A stretch of 64,000 nt of DNA from Psychrosphaera sp. B3R10 (GCF_018861025.1 NZ_JAHKQH010000045.1:253413-317412), one strand, 5' to 3'; numbered from the stretch's first letter, positions 36,115-46,372 are shown. Program-made: numbers and translations. Notes: a model not told the origin generated them from the sequence alone.

Positions 36115-38388
36115 CTAGGAGGTTTTCATCAAGACGGTTTTAGACGCTGAAATGATAACTGGAATAGACTTAGACGTTGGAGTAAAACTGCCATCACCAA
36201 AGCTGTCTATTGGTACAAGTGGGTTAGTTTCAGGATAATAGGCTGCTACATTGCCCAGTGGAATGTCATAAAATATCAATTTAAAACCGTCCACCATGCG
36301 TGTTTGATTATCGTGCCAAATTGAAGTGAGAGATACCCACGTCCCTTCTTCTAGTTTTAATCGCGAGGCGTCTTTTTTGTTTATAAAGACAACATTCCTT
36401 TCGCCAAATACGCCTCGATAGCGGTCATCCATGCCGTATATCGTCGTATTGTATTGGTCGTGAGAACGAAGCGATTGTAAAGTAAATATTGGTGCTTTTT
36501 GTTTTTCGATTATTGCAACGACCGCTGCTGGGTAGAGGCTAGTAGGCAATTGGGACGCAGTGAAGTTGGCTTTGCCACTATGAGTCTGCCAATGATAATT
36601 AGCCGCTGAGTTAACAAGGTGAAAGCCACCTGGCGTTGCTATTTGTTGGTTAAAGTTATCAAATCCTGGAATCGTTTTTTCAATTAGGTTTCGGATCTGT
36701 CCGTAATCCTCCGCCAGCGTTGACCAGTCGACAATATTGTCACCTAATGTTGCGTTTGCAATGGCAGCGACGATTGCGGTTTCTGACTTTAAGTTTGGCC
36801 CAACTGGAGTGTTAGCGCCTTTGGACGCATGAACCATACTAAAGGTATCTTCTACCGTTATCGCTTGCTCGCCACTACTTTGTTTATCTATTTCTGTGCG
36901 GCCTAAACAGGGCAGAATAATCGCGTCGTTGCCAACACAAAGGTGACTTCGGTTCAGTTTGGTACTAATTTGTACATTGAGCTCAGCTTGTTGTATGGCA
37001 TCAATAGTAAAGTGCGTATCAGGTGCAGCGGCGGCTAAGTTGCCACCCAAGCAGATAAGGACTTTGCTTTGTTGTGTAGACAAAGCGGTTAACGCTTGGT
37101 TGACGTTATGGCCGGGTCGCTTGCTGGTCGAGATACCAAATTCGGCGTCAAGGGCTTGTAAAAATGGCATTGAAGGGTTTTCATTTATCCCCATCGTTCG
37201 GTTACCTTGCACATTACTGTGTCCACGCACAGGGCATAGTCCTGCGCCCGGTAGGCCAATTTGCCCAAATAATAAGTGTAAGTTGGTTATCTCTTTAATC
37301 GTATCAACAGAGTGTTTATGTTGTGTAATACCCATCGCCCAGGTGGTAATGACACGCTTTCCACTTGCAAACAAATCAGCAGCCTGCTCAATATCTTTCT
37401 GGTTTAAGCCTGATTGTTGAGTGATTAATTCCCACGGCGTAGCAGAAACGGCCGTTAGGTAAGCTTCTAATCCATTTGTATGCTGTGCAATAAACTCATC
37501 GTTTAATTTTGTATTTATATCGAGGAGATGTTTGACCATGCCACGGACGACAGCAAAATCGCCGCCCAATTTGGGTGTGAAATAACGATGGCTTATGGTC
37601 GTTGCCGCTGGAGTAAGTAATTCAATAGGATCTTGAGGGCTGGCAAATTTCTCTAAGGCAACTTCTCTTAGATTATTAAATGAAACAATTTTACATCCCC
37701 CTCTTGAGGCTTTGCGCAACGAATTCATCATTCTAGGGTGATTAGTGCCGGGGTTCTGGCCAAAAACAAAGATAACGTCTGCGTGGTCAAAGTCGTCTAT
37801 CGTGACGGTTCCTTTGCCAACGCCTATAGTGTCTTTTAGAGCAACACCACTAGCTTCATGGCACATATTAGAGCAGTCAGGAAAATTATTGGTGCCTAAA
37901 ACCCGGCCAAATAATTGATACAAATAGGACGCTTCATTACTTGCTCGTCCCGAAGTATAAAACTCCACTTGGTCTGGCTCTACGTTTCGTATTTTGGTAC
38001 CGATTATTGAAATTGCCTGTTCCCAGGAAATAGGTTCGTAATGATCGGTGTTTGCATTGTATGACATAGGGTCAGTTAACCGACCTTGATATTCTAACCA
38101 GTGGTCACTTTGCTTTTTGAGTTGGCTTACCGAGTACTCACGAAAAAATTCAGGACCTACTTTTTTGTCTGTAGCCTCCCAAGTTACCGCTTTTGCTCCA
38201 TTTTCACAAAACTGAAAACGGTCATTTGTATTGTCGCCCCACGCACAACCTGGGCAATCAAAACCATCGCTTTGATTTACTTTCAGCAAATTTTTGATAT
38301 TGTCTTTTGCGCGTTGGCTGCGCATCACTTGTTTGAACGTGGAGGCGACTGATGCGAAACCACCGGCTTTATTAGATTTAACTGTCAT
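36115..38388 (-). CDS. FdhF/YdeP-family molybdopterin oxidoreductase
   Basis: The 757-residue protein matches the YdeP branch of formate-dehydrogenase-like molybdo-enzymes. The N-terminal DCPGCAW and FQFCENGAKAVTWEAT match YdeP. The CSNMCHEASG segment aligns with the CARVU of E. coli FdhF, the second Cys taking the place of selenocysteine as molybdenum ligand. The GVGKGTVT, VFGQNPGTNHPRMM and GLCPVRGHSNVQGNRTMG motifs bind the pterin cofactor. E. coli YdeP is linked to acid resistance and its reaction is not settled. The adjacent fdhD, three bases upstream, supports a formate-dehydrogenase-type cofactor. No electron-transfer subunit is adjacent, so the electron acceptor is unknown. Confidence 0.88.
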   Translation of the reverse strand: MTVKSNKAGGFASVASTFKQVMRSQRAKDNIKNLLKVNQSDGFDCPGCAWGDNTNDRFQFCENGAKAVTWEATDKKVGPEFFREYSVSQLKKQSDHWLEYQGRLTDPMSYNANTDHYEPISWEQAISIIGTKIRNVEPDQVEFYTSGRASNEASYLYQLFGRVLGTNNFPDCSNMCHEASGVALKDTIGVGKGTVTIDDFDHADVIFVFGQNPGTNHPRMMNSLRKASRGGCKIVSFNNLREVALEKFASPQDPIELLTPAATTISHRYFTPKLGGDFAVVRGMVKHLLDINTKLNDEFIAQHTNGLEAYLTAVSATPWELITQQSGLNQKDIEQAADLFASGKRVITTWAMGITQHKHSVDTIKEITNLHLLFGQIGLPGAGLCPVRGHSNVQGNRTMGINENPSMPFLQALDAEFGISTSKRPGHNVNQALTALSTQQSKVLICLGGNLAAAAPDTHFTIDAIQQAELNVQISTKLNRSHLCVGNDAIILPCLGRTEIDKQSSGEQAITVEDTFSMVHASKGANTPVGPNLKSETAIVAAIANATLGDNIVDWSTLAEDYGQIRNLIEKTIPGFDNFNQQIATPGGFHLVNSAANYHWQTHSGKANFTASQLPTSLYPAAVVAIIEKQKAPIFTLQSLRSHDQYNTTIYGMDDRYRGVFGERNVVFINKKDASRLKLEEGTWVSLTSIWHDNQTRMVDGFKLIFYDIPLGNVAAYYPETNPLVPIDSFGDGSFTPTSKSIPVIISASKTVLMKTS

Positions 38389-38391
38389 AAA

Positions 38392-39153
38392 TTACTCGAT
38401 ACCATAATAGATAGGCTGATCTTTTTTCGGGATCTGGACTAACAAAAGGTTATGTTCTGCAGCTAGATTAACCGCAAACTGGCTTGGTGAGGCAAGGCTA
38501 ATTAACGTAGGTACGCCGGCCAAAATTGATTTCTGCACTAATTCGACACTGCATCTACTTGTCATTAAAATTGCGCCTTGGCGTCTATCAATACCATTTT
38601 TTAAAAGGTAACCAATTAACTTATCAAGCGCATTGTGTCGGCCGATATCTTCACGGCAGGCGACTATCTGACCGTCAGTGTTGAGCCAAAATGCCGCGTG
38701 CAAAGCGCCACTATTTTTAGCTAGGGTTTGCCAAGTCGACAGCTTGCGCCGAATGACGCTAAGAGTGGTTTTCAGATTAGGCGATATCGCTGACATCGCA
38801 GGCAACGTTGGCAGTGTAGGGAATGCTTGGGTTAACGTTTCAGTACCGCAGAGCCCACAACCCGTGGTGCCTTTTAGTTGCCTTTGTCGTTGTTGCAAGT
38901 TAACTAAACATCGGTTAGCAATGGTTACGTTAACGATATAGGCATTGTCCTGCTGGCTGATATTGATATCATGAATATCGCGATTGTGGCTAATAACTAA
39001 GTTGGACAACAGAAAGCCGATGACAAATTCTTCTAAGTCATGAGGGCTTGCCAACATGACAGCATAGCTCACCTGATTTATTTCGATAGCAACAGGATGT
39101 TCTTCCACTAAATGAGTCGAAAGGGCTTTTAATGGAGTTGCAGAAGTCGGCAT
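38392..39153 (-). CDS. fdhD: Sulfurtransferase FdhD for formate dehydrogenase
   Basis: The 253-residue protein carries sulfur from the IscS desulfurase to the molybdenum cofactor of formate dehydrogenases. The sulfur-relay cysteines lie in GTTGCGLCGTET (C-x2-C), and later segments ACREDIGRHNALDKLIGYLL and ILMTSRCSVELVQKSILAGVP are family signatures. The coding region ends three bases before the molybdo-enzyme start, so the two form an operon. This supports sulfuration of that enzyme. Confidence 0.95.
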   Translation of the reverse strand: MPTSATPLKALSTHLVEEHPVAIEINQVSYAVMLASPHDLEEFVIGFLLSNLVISHNRDIHDINISQQDNAYIVNVTIANRCLVNLQQRQRQLKGTTGCGLCGTETLTQAFPTLPTLPAMSAISPNLKTTLSVIRRKLSTWQTLAKNSGALHAAFWLNTDGQIVACREDIGRHNALDKLIGYLLKNGIDRRQGAILMTSRCSVELVQKSILAGVPTLISLASPSQFAVNLAAEHNLLLVQIPKKDQPIYYGIE

Positions 39154-39282
39154 AAGGCTTGGGCTAACCTTGTATTAAAATATAAGAATGGCAAATATGT
39201 TAATAATTAAACCATATCGCGGATCAAAATGCTGTTACTTGTTGGTTGTAAAATAACAAATATATGATGGATCCGAGAAAGG

Positions 39283-39954
39283 TTATAAGCCGTATTCTCG
39301 CATAAGAAGGATCGCAAAGGCACTTTTTACGACACCGGTGTCTTCTTCTGTAAATTCGACGCCCAGTTGAACTTTTTCTCTTTGTCGAGCATTTTTAACG
39401 ACACCGCTGATGGAAAAATCCATATCTAAGTCGTCGTTAGCAACAAATTCAACATTGACCTCTTGTCCAGTTAACTCTTCTGACGTTGGGTTCTCTAATA
39501 CTTCTTCACTAAGTAAGTATTCACACTTTAATCCTGTCATTGAAAAGTCAGAAATTAAAGCAAGATATTGTCGGTCTAACTTTGGATAAGTAATGTTAGC
39601 CATTAACTCTACGGAAATCCTAGGGGCGGTTCTCAGTCGCTGACCTTTCACAATTTTAGGGTATTCAACAAGTAAAAGGGGTTCTCGAAGTTTACTGATC
39701 CCTAATGAAGATACCTGAAAATTAAGAGCGGTAAGGTATTCTTGAGCTACTACGGTTTGAATTGATAACTGGACTCCGGCTTTCAAGTCGTGGCTGTCAT
39801 TGGCAGCACTAGTGATATTTTGAAATTTTAGAATTAAATATTCATTTTCAATCAGGCCAACGTAAATCATTTTAAATTTTAGTCGGTTATGCACTTTGTC
39901 ATATAGGCTGATGTTGACAATAGTACCTGGTTGTAATTCTTTAATTAGATTCAA
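39283..39954 (-). CDS. YcgR-like PilZ-domain c-di-GMP receptor
   Basis: The 223-residue cytoplasmic protein has a YcgR-like N-terminal beta domain (about residues 5-100) and a C-terminal PilZ domain. The c-di-GMP site shows RTAPR (RxxxR) near residue 107 and DFSMTGLKCE (DxSxxG) near 139, with a later QLGVEF strand. This is the flagellar-brake architecture, but the target could also be another envelope machine. The start is TTG at 39954 with GGAG six bases upstream; no in-frame ATG fits. It lies downstream of rpoD on the same strand, separated by the rpoD terminator. Confidence 0.87.
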   Translation of the reverse strand: MNLIKELQPGTIVNISLYDKVHNRLKFKMIYVGLIENEYLILKFQNITSAANDSHDLKAGVQLSIQTVVAQEYLTALNFQVSSLGISKLREPLLLVEYPKIVKGQRLRTAPRISVELMANITYPKLDRQYLALISDFSMTGLKCEYLLSEEVLENPTSEELTGQEVNVEFVANDDLDMDFSISGVVKNARQREKVQLGVEFTEEDTGVVKSAFAILLMREYGL

Positions 39955-40183
39955 CGTTTACTCCACCAATGAGTTAAATATGACGTTATCACTTGCAATA
40001 GGGAAACCAATATTAGTTGTTACTATTCGTTAAAATTATGCGTAATAAAATAATTTGTAAAAAGTCCCAAATAACTCTTTTTAACGAATATTCAATAGTA
40101 TGGCGGATATTCAGTATGTGACAAAGAACTAATTTTTTAAAGTGGTTAAAGGGAAGATTATTAAAAATAAAACGCCAAGCAAT

Positions 40184-40209
40184 AAAAAACCCGCTAGTGC
40201 GGGTTTTCT
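40184..40209 (-). terminator. rpoD terminator
   Basis: CCCGC (40190-40194) and GCGGG (40199-40203) form a short GC stem with a four-base loop, extended by A/T pairs, and a run of six T on the transcribed strand. It lies about 25 bp after the rpoD stop. Confidence 0.88.
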
Positions 40210-40231
40210 AAATGTGTTGTAAATTGACTTA

Positions 40232-42067
40232 TTACTCGTCTAAGAAGGTTCTTAACGGTTCTGAACGAGAAGGATGCCTTAATTTACGTAATGCTTTTGC
40301 TTCAATCTGACGTATACGTTCACGTGTTACATCAAACTGTTTACCAACTTCTTCCAAAGTGTGATCCGTATTCATGTCGATACCAAAGCGCATACGCAAT
40401 ACTTTAGCTTCACGGGCGGTTAGGCCAGACAATACATCACGGGTTGCATCTTGCAAACCTTCAGAAGTAGTTGTTTCCACTGGTGAAGATATTGTTGTAT
40501 CTTCGATAAAGTCACCTAAATGTGAATCTTCATCGTCACCAATAGGTGTTTCCATTGAAATAGGCTCTTTTGCGATTTTAAGCACTTTTCTGATCTTGTC
40601 TTCAGGCATTAACATGCGCTCAGCAAGTTCTTCTGGTGTAGGCTCGCGACCCATTTCCTGTAACATTTGACGTGAAATACGATTAAGCTTGTTGATCGTT
40701 TCAATCATATGTACTGGAATACGAATTGTTCTTGCTTGGTCAGCAATTGAACGCGTAATCGCTTGACGTATCCACCATGTTGCATAAGTAGAGAACTTAT
40801 AACCACGACGATATTCAAACTTATCTACCGCTTTCATCAAACCGATATTACCTTCTTGGATCAGATCCAAGAATTGTAAACCACGGTTTGTGTATTTTTT
40901 AGCGATGGAGATAACCAAACGTAAGTTGGCTTCGACCATTTCTTTTTTCGCACGACGCGCTTTAGCTTCACCAATGGCCATACGGCGGTTGATGTCTTTA
41001 ATCGCTTCTACATTTAGTCGTGTTTCTTTTTCAATTTCTTTTAACTTTTGGATGCTACGACGAATTTCAATGTCGACTTCTTTAAGTCGATTTGCAACGT
41101 CATCGCCGCCCGATTGCAATAACTCTAACCAAGACGTTTTAGTTTCGTTGCCTGGGAAGATCTTAATGAAATCTTTTTTAGGTAATTTAGCGTAACCACA
41201 AGTGTGTTTCATGATTAGACGTTCTTGAACGCGAACACGGTCCATCATGTCACGCATATTTCGAACTAATTTATCAAATTGCTTTGGAATCAGTTTGAAT
41301 AAGCGGAAATGTTCACCAAGAGCCGCAATCTTTTCTTGAGTTTTTGGGTGAGAACGACCAAGTTCATTGATAGAGACTGTTGACTCATCATACAAACGGC
41401 GTAACTCTTCAAAATGCTCACGAGCTTCTTCAGGATCTGGGCCTGTATCAACTTCTTCTTCGTCTTCATCATCGTCATCTGAATCGCCGTCTTCATCGGC
41501 TAAATCAGTTTCAGACAATTCTGATCCAACATGAGTTGCAGCAGGTGCTACATCTTCTTCGTTTGGATCTAGGAAACCATTAATGATGTCGCTTAAACGA
41601 ATTTCTTCTGCTTCATATTGGTCCCACTGATCCAACAAGTAGCTGATAGCTTGCGGGTATTCCGCAACTGAAGATTGAACGGTATAAATACCTTCTTCAA
41701 TTCGTTTTGCTATGACGATTTCGCCTTCGCGAGTCAGTAATTCAACCGTACCCATTTCACGCATATACATGCGAACAGGGTCGGTAGTACGACCTATTTC
41801 TTTTTCAACAGTAGCAAGTGCTGCAGCTGCCGCTTCAACGACTTCATCATCGCTGGTTTGTTCTTGCATCAACAATTCATCGGCATCAGGTGGTGTTTCA
41901 CATACCTTGATACCCATGTCGTTGATCATCTGAATGATGTCTTCGACTTGATCAGCGTCGATCATATCCTGCGGAAGGTGATCGTTCACTTCTGCAAAGG
42001 TTAAGTAACCTTGCTCGCGACCTTTAATAATAAGAAGTTTTAGTTGAGACTGAGGAGTTTGCTCCAT
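40232..42067 (-). CDS. rpoD: RNA polymerase sigma-70 factor RpoD
   Basis: The 611-residue housekeeping sigma factor directs core polymerase to most promoters. Region 1.1 (about residues 5-75) is followed by [21 protein letters not shown] (region 1.2), an acidic non-conserved segment (about 188-215, dense in Asp and Glu), [20 protein letters not shown] (region 2.2), [17 protein letters not shown] (2.3-2.4), region 3, and [20 protein letters not shown] (4.2). The length matches E. coli RpoD (613). It is the last gene of the rpsU-yqeY-dnaG-rpoD block and has its own terminator. Confidence 0.99.
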   Translation of the reverse strand: MEQTPQSQLKLLIIKGREQGYLTFAEVNDHLPQDMIDADQVEDIIQMINDMGIKVCETPPDADELLMQEQTSDDEVVEAAAAALATVEKEIGRTTDPVRMYMREMGTVELLTREGEIVIAKRIEEGIYTVQSSVAEYPQAISYLLDQWDQYEAEEIRLSDIINGFLDPNEEDVAPAATHVGSELSETDLADEDGDSDDDDEDEEEVDTGPDPEEAREHFEELRRLYDESTVSINELGRSHPKTQEKIAALGEHFRLFKLIPKQFDKLVRNMRDMMDRVRVQERLIMKHTCGYAKLPKKDFIKIFPGNETKTSWLELLQSGGDDVANRLKEVDIEIRRSIQKLKEIEKETRLNVEAIKDINRRMAIGEAKARRAKKEMVEANLRLVISIAKKYTNRGLQFLDLIQEGNIGLMKAVDKFEYRRGYKFSTYATWWIRQAITRSIADQARTIRIPVHMIETINKLNRISRQMLQEMGREPTPEELAERMLMPEDKIRKVLKIAKEPISMETPIGDDEDSHLGDFIEDTTISSPVETTTSEGLQDATRDVLSGLTAREAKVLRMRFGIDMNTDHTLEEVGKQFDVTRERIRQIEAKALRKLRHPSRSEPLRTFLDE

Positions 42068-42320
42068 ACAGATTATCTTCCACCTACTAGTTGAACATGA
42101 AATACTTGGGAAAGTGCTTATTTATTCACCGTAAAGTGATTTAAAAAGCGAACTACATATTATAACAGCTGTTTTAATTTCTGGCTATGTATTAATCGAA
42201 TTGAAACAAATCAATGGCAATTAAATCTATTTTGTGAAATATCAATCTACGATGAAGGGGGTTAAGGGTTCTTAGAAGGAGTAATACAGTGCCAAAATCA
42301 AACTTCCGTTCGGTATTGTT

Positions 42321-44075
42321 TTAGGATTTTAAGGCGCTCATTAATGCCACATACTCAATCTGTTCTTGCTTATCGAGTTGACCAGTTTTCCCTTTAATTA
42401 ATAAGGCCTCAAGGCGTTTCTCCAGATAACTATCTTGCAATGACTTAAATGTCTCGGCAAATTCTTGAATCAAGTTCTCATCGTCAATTTGGTGCTCCCA
42501 AGAGAATAAACGGGCCAAAAATGAGTATTCTTTTTGTGAACGAAAACGCTCTAACAAAACCGATTGTTTAATTTCAGGTTCGTCCAAAATTAACTTTTGA
42601 ATAGCGATGAAGGTGGCAAAACCTGGCATTTCTGCATTAGCTAATGCTGGAATAAATGGGACTTCTTTAGCTAGATTAGGATGTTGTAATAGCAAACCAA
42701 TGGCCCGGCGCATCGGCGTTATTTGAAACTCAGTCTGTTGACGTTTAACTTCAGCGATAGGTGAGCGATTTGCCAATTTAATTTTATCGGCGTCGCGGCC
42801 GATTAAACGAGCTAACTTTGCTAATAATGCTTCTTTATAATAATCACTAGGAACAACTTCTATTAGTGGTTTGGCTTGCGAGAGAAGGGCAGATTTTCCT
42901 GCGTCACTGGTAATGTCCAGAGCGTTTACAAAGTGCTCAAAGAAATAGTCGAGCAAAGGTTTTGCTTCACCGAGTCTAACTTCAAAGGCTTCTTTGCCTT
43001 CCTTTTGCACCATAGTATCTGGATCTTCACCGTCAGGTAAAAATGTAAACCGTAAATCGACACCGTCTTTTAAATGGGGCATGGCGTTTTCTAACGCTCG
43101 CCAAGCGGCATCACGTCCAGCTCTGTCGCCGTCATAACAACAGATTACCTGACGCGTACTGCGGAACAAGAGCTGCATATGCTCAGGTGTTGTCGCTGTA
43201 CCAAGTGCTGCCACAGCGTACGATATTCCCTGTTGAGCCAAAGATACAACGTCCATATAACCTTCGACAATAAGAACTCGTTCGAGGTTTTGATTGGCCT
43301 GTTTGGCTTGATAAAACCCATACAGTTCGTTGCCTTTATGAAATATACGTGTCTCAGGTGAATTTAAATATTTTGGGGTTCCGTCATCAATAACGCGTCC
43401 GCCAAAGCCCACCACTCGCCCACGTTTATCACGAATTGGGAACATCACTCTTTTACGGAAAAAGTCGTATGTTCTGCCTGAATCGTTCTGGTTTAAAACT
43501 TTTAGATCGAGAAGTTGTTGTTGCTGCGCTTTTGTTTTACCAATCGACTTTAAAATACTGTCCCAACTATCAGGCGCATAACCAATGCCGTAGCGTTGGC
43601 AGATTTCGCCAGATAAATTACGATTCTTTAAATAATCAATAACCGCTTTTGAATTCTGATCATGTTTGAGATTGTGTTGGAAAAACTTTGCGGCGAGTTC
43701 CATTAACTCGTAGTCCGATTGTTTTTGTTCTCTACTTACTGTTGGATATTTTTTCTGTTTTCCGGTCCCGTTATCTTCGCGGGGGACGTCAATACTGTGC
43801 AGTCGAGCTAGTTCTTCAATGGCCTCGACAAACTCAAGTTGTTCGTATTCCATTAAAAAACTGATGGCATTGCCATGAGCACCGCAACCAAAACAATGAT
43901 AAAACTGTTTTTCAGGGCTTACCGAAAATGACGGTGATTTTTCATTATGAAATGGGCAACAGGCTTGGTAGTTTTTGCCGGCTTTTTTAAGCGGAACTTT
44001 AGCATCAATTAAATCAATAATATCGGTGCGAGCAACAACGTCATCAATAAAGCCTTTCGGAATACGACCAGTCAA
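42321..44075 (-). CDS. dnaG: DNA primase
   Basis: The 584-residue primase makes RNA primers at the fork with DnaB. The N-terminal zinc-binding domain contains CPFHNEKSPSFSVSPEKQFY then HCFGCGAHG (C-x2-H, C-x2-C). The catalytic core has VMFPIRDKRGRVVGFGGRV, and the TOPRIM site is LIVEGYMDVVSL with a later CYDGDRAGRDAAW for metal binding. The C-terminal DnaB-interaction domain covers about residues 440-584. The frame opens with TTG at 44073-44075 (MTGRIPKGFID), which aligns with the normal MAGRIP start, with GGGG upstream. It belongs to the macromolecular synthesis operon. Confidence 0.98.
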   Translation of the reverse strand: MTGRIPKGFIDDVVARTDIIDLIDAKVPLKKAGKNYQACCPFHNEKSPSFSVSPEKQFYHCFGCGAHGNAISFLMEYEQLEFVEAIEELARLHSIDVPREDNGTGKQKKYPTVSREQKQSDYELMELAAKFFQHNLKHDQNSKAVIDYLKNRNLSGEICQRYGIGYAPDSWDSILKSIGKTKAQQQQLLDLKVLNQNDSGRTYDFFRKRVMFPIRDKRGRVVGFGGRVIDDGTPKYLNSPETRIFHKGNELYGFYQAKQANQNLERVLIVEGYMDVVSLAQQGISYAVAALGTATTPEHMQLLFRSTRQVICCYDGDRAGRDAAWRALENAMPHLKDGVDLRFTFLPDGEDPDTMVQKEGKEAFEVRLGEAKPLLDYFFEHFVNALDITSDAGKSALLSQAKPLIEVVPSDYYKEALLAKLARLIGRDADKIKLANRSPIAEVKRQQTEFQITPMRRAIGLLLQHPNLAKEVPFIPALANAEMPGFATFIAIQKLILDEPEIKQSVLLERFRSQKEYSFLARLFSWEHQIDDENLIQEFAETFKSLQDSYLEKRLEALLIKGKTGQLDKQEQIEYVALMSALKS

Positions 44076-44169
44076 TCACTTGCCCCTTTGAGTAGTAAAA
44101 ATAATTTAATTGGATGGTGATTATTGCAAATTAACAGTGGATTTAAAATGATCTATACGGCAAATAAAA

Positions 44170-44201
44170 CAAAACCGCAAAATTTGCATTTTGCGGTTTA
44201 T
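44170..44201 (-). terminator. Terminator downstream of yqeY
   Basis: A 12-bp stem (AAACCGCAAAAT at 44172-44183, complement at 44188-44199) with a TTGC loop is followed on the transcribed strand by TTTTGTTTTATT. It separates yqeY from dnaG, so dnaG expression needs read-through or its own promoter. Confidence 0.88.
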
Positions 44202-44227
44202 GTTGCTGAAGTGTTGCAGGTCAAAAA

Positions 44228-44674
44228 TTAACTGTTTAATTTCGACCGTACTAAACCACTTACCTTGCCCATATCGGCACGGCCAGTGATTTTTGGCTTC
44301 AATTCGGCCATTACTTTTCCCATGTCCTGCATGCCAGATGCCCCAGTGGCTTCGATGGCGGCAGAGAGCAAGGTTAGAACTTCTTCCTCGGTAAGCGCTT
44401 GAGGTAAGAAATCTTCTATAATGGCGATTTCAGCTGCTTCAATATCAGCTAGCTCGGGACGGTCAGCGGCTTCATACTGCGCTTTAGAATCTTTTCGCTG
44501 TTTTACCATCTTAGTTAAGATGGCAATAACATCTTCGTCACCAAGCTCAATTCTTTCATCTACTTCTCGTTGCTTAACCGCTGCCAAGGCCATGCGAATT
44601 GTGCCTAAACGGATTTTATCCTTAGCACGCATAGCATCTTTTTGGGCGTCTTTAAGCTGGTCAATAAGACTCAT
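44228..44674 (-). CDS. yqeY: GatB/YqeY-domain protein
   Basis: The 148-residue protein matches the YqeY family, whose fold resembles the tail of the GatB amidotransferase subunit. Signatures are LKDAQKDAMRAKDKIRLGTIRMALAA at the start, EIAIIEDFLPQALTEEEV, and a final MGKVMAELKPKITGRADMGKVSGLVRSKL. The exact function is unclear; a tRNA-linked role is inferred from the fold. It lies 29 bp after rpsU and before dnaG, an arrangement seen in many gammaproteobacteria. Confidence 0.95.
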   Translation of the reverse strand: MSLIDQLKDAQKDAMRAKDKIRLGTIRMALAAVKQREVDERIELGDEDVIAILTKMVKQRKDSKAQYEAADRPELADIEAAEIAIIEDFLPQALTEEEVLTLLSAAIEATGASGMQDMGKVMAELKPKITGRADMGKVSGLVRSKLNS

Positions 44675-44703
44675 AGGTACTTCCTGACTCGAGAGTTAGT
44701 AGA

Positions 44704-44919
44704 TTAATAAAGTTTGATGCGACGTGCGTTTTCGCGAGAAACTTTTTTCAAGTGGCGCTTAACAGCAGCAGCTTTCTTACGCTTACGAGCCCAAGTTGGC
44801 TTTTCGAAGTGTTCACGACGACGTACTTCTGAAAGGATCCCTGCTTTTTCACATGAACGTTTAAAACGACGTAGTGCAACGTCAAACGGTTCGTTCTCTT
44901 TAACTTTAATTACTGGCAT
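44704..44919 (-). CDS. rpsU: 30S ribosomal protein S21
   Basis: The 71-residue basic protein matches S21 throughout, starting [27 protein letters not shown] and ending [13 protein letters not shown]21 assists initiation on the 30S subunit. It leads the rpsU-yqeY-dnaG-rpoD block, and a sigma-70 promoter lies about 70 bp upstream. Its divergent neighbour is tsaD, the classic pairing in gammaproteobacteria. Confidence 0.99.
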   Translation of the reverse strand: MPVIKVKENEPFDVALRRFKRSCEKAGILSEVRRREHFEKPTWARKRKKAAAVKRHLKKVSRENARRIKLY

Positions 44920-45295
44920 TTAAAAATCGACCTCAGTATTCTGTATTTTATGGTTAAACTTTAACCAAGACTAATAAAAATGGTGCGGCATTTTAAATCC
45001 AAGCCCCGTCTTTTGTAAAGTACTTTTTTTAAATTTAAACAGGTTTTCAGGGATTATTTAACAAGACGTAATGTCTAAGAGGTTATTACTGAAATAAACT
45101 GCTCGGGGATTCAATTGAATCTCTTTGTTTCGAGGGGTAGAATGCGCGCCTTTCGCTAAGAGTAACATAGTTGCTACGGGGCGAAAACAGTCTAATTTGC
45201 ACGATGGTTGGAATCGTTAGTCAAACCAGCCGGTAAACCCTGTGTATATTGATATTATCGTTATGTAAAACAAGCGAGTTTAAGGTGAATTTAAC
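44920..45295. other. rpsU/tsaD divergent promoter region
   Basis: The 376-bp gap holds the rpsU promoter and leader, and presumably a tsaD promoter. I found no tRNA or conserved RNA structure in it. Confidence 0.5.
44990..45019 (-). promoter_or_regulatory. rpsU: Sigma-70 promoter candidate for rpsU
   Basis: On the minus strand, TTTACA (45014-45019) and TAAAAT (44990-44995) form -35 and -10 boxes with an 18-bp spacer, about 70 bp upstream of the rpsU start. Each box has one mismatch to consensus. Confidence 0.5.
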
Positions 45296-46354
45296 ATGTT
45301 AATTTTAGGTATAGAATCTTCCTGTGACGAAACAGGCATTGCGTTATACGACACCGAAAAAGGGCTTGTTGGACATAAACTTTATAGTCAAATTGCGGTT
45401 CATGCCGATTATGGCGGTGTTGTCCCTGAACTTGCCTCGAGAGATCATGTGCGTAAAACAATACCTCTTATCAGTGAATTGTTGTCGGAATGTGATCTGA
45501 CAAAACAGGATATAGAAGGAATCGCGTTTACGGCTGGGCCTGGACTTGTTGGGGCTTTAATGGTTGGAGCCTGTATTGGCCGCTCAATGGCTTATGGCTT
45601 AGGGATCCCAGCGGTAGAGGTTCATCATATGGAAGGGCATTTACTTGCGCCGATGTTGGAAGATGAGCGCCCGGAGTTTCCATTTATCGCGTTATTAGTT
45701 TCCGGCGGCCACACGCAACTTGTAGAAGTGCAAGGTATTGGCCAATACAAAATTTTAGGTGAGTCTATTGACGACGCAGCGGGTGAAGCGTTTGATAAAA
45801 CCGCAAAACTACTTGGGTTAGATTATCCTGGTGGACCTATGTTGGCAAAATTAGCCGAACACGGAACTCCGGGGGTATTTAAGTTTCCTCGACCAATGAC
45901 AGACCGCCCAGGATTAGACTTTAGCTTCAGTGGCTTAAAAACAGCAGCGGCAGTTGCGATTCGTGGTGCAGGGATTCATTTGTCTGGAAGTAAATCAGAC
46001 GCAACTGAATTACCAGAGAATATTGACCAACTTAAAGCTGATATCGCCCATGCGTTTCAGCAAGCTGTCGTTGATACTATTGCAATTAAGTGCCGACGTG
46101 CGGTAGAGCAAACTGGAATTAAAACTTTAGTTATCGCCGGTGGTGTCAGCGCAAATACAGAACTAAGAGAGAAACTAGCTCAATTGATGGCCAAGCAGCG
46201 CGGTAATGTGTTTTATCCTAGACACGAGTTCTGTACCGACAATGGTGCGATGATCGCATTTGCGGGCGCTCAACGTATTTTGAGTCAAGGGGATCAAAAC
46301 TTAAAAGTAAAAGCGAAACCACGCTGGTCAATTGAAGAATTACCTAAACTTTAA
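45296..46354 (+). CDS. tsaD: tRNA threonylcarbamoyladenosine synthase subunit TsaD
   Basis: The 352-residue ASKHA-fold protein transfers threonylcarbamoyl to A37 of ANN-decoding tRNAs, with TsaB, TsaC and TsaE. Family motifs are [16 protein letters not shown] at the N-terminus, [12 protein letters not shown], the metal-binding HHMEGH near residue 110, [26 protein letters not shown] and [13 protein letters not shown]. Length is slightly above E. coli TsaD (337), explained by an insert around [17 protein letters not shown]. It is divergent from rpsU and convergent with plsY, 18 bp away. Confidence 0.98.
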   Translation: MLILGIESSCDETGIALYDTEKGLVGHKLYSQIAVHADYGGVVPELASRDHVRKTIPLISELLSECDLTKQDIEGIAFTAGPGLVGALMVGACIGRSMAYGLGIPAVEVHHMEGHLLAPMLEDERPEFPFIALLVSGGHTQLVEVQGIGQYKILGESIDDAAGEAFDKTAKLLGLDYPGGPMLAKLAEHGTPGVFKFPRPMTDRPGLDFSFSGLKTAAAVAIRGAGIHLSGSKSDATELPENIDQLKADIAHAFQQAVVDTIAIKCRRAVEQTGIKTLVIAGGVSANTELREKLAQLMAKQRGNVFYPRHEFCTDNGAMIAFAGAQRILSQGDQNLKVKAKPRWSIEELPKL

Positions 46355-46372
46355 TGTAAGTTTACAATAACT

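Noticed and set aside
36959-37420. 153-residue plus-strand ORF inside the molybdo-enzyme gene
   Set aside because: Antisense shadow with cysteine-rich composition and no domain.
45100-45295. Possible tRNA or structured RNA upstream of tsaD
   Set aside because: No cloverleaf arms or T-loop consensus could be found by eye.
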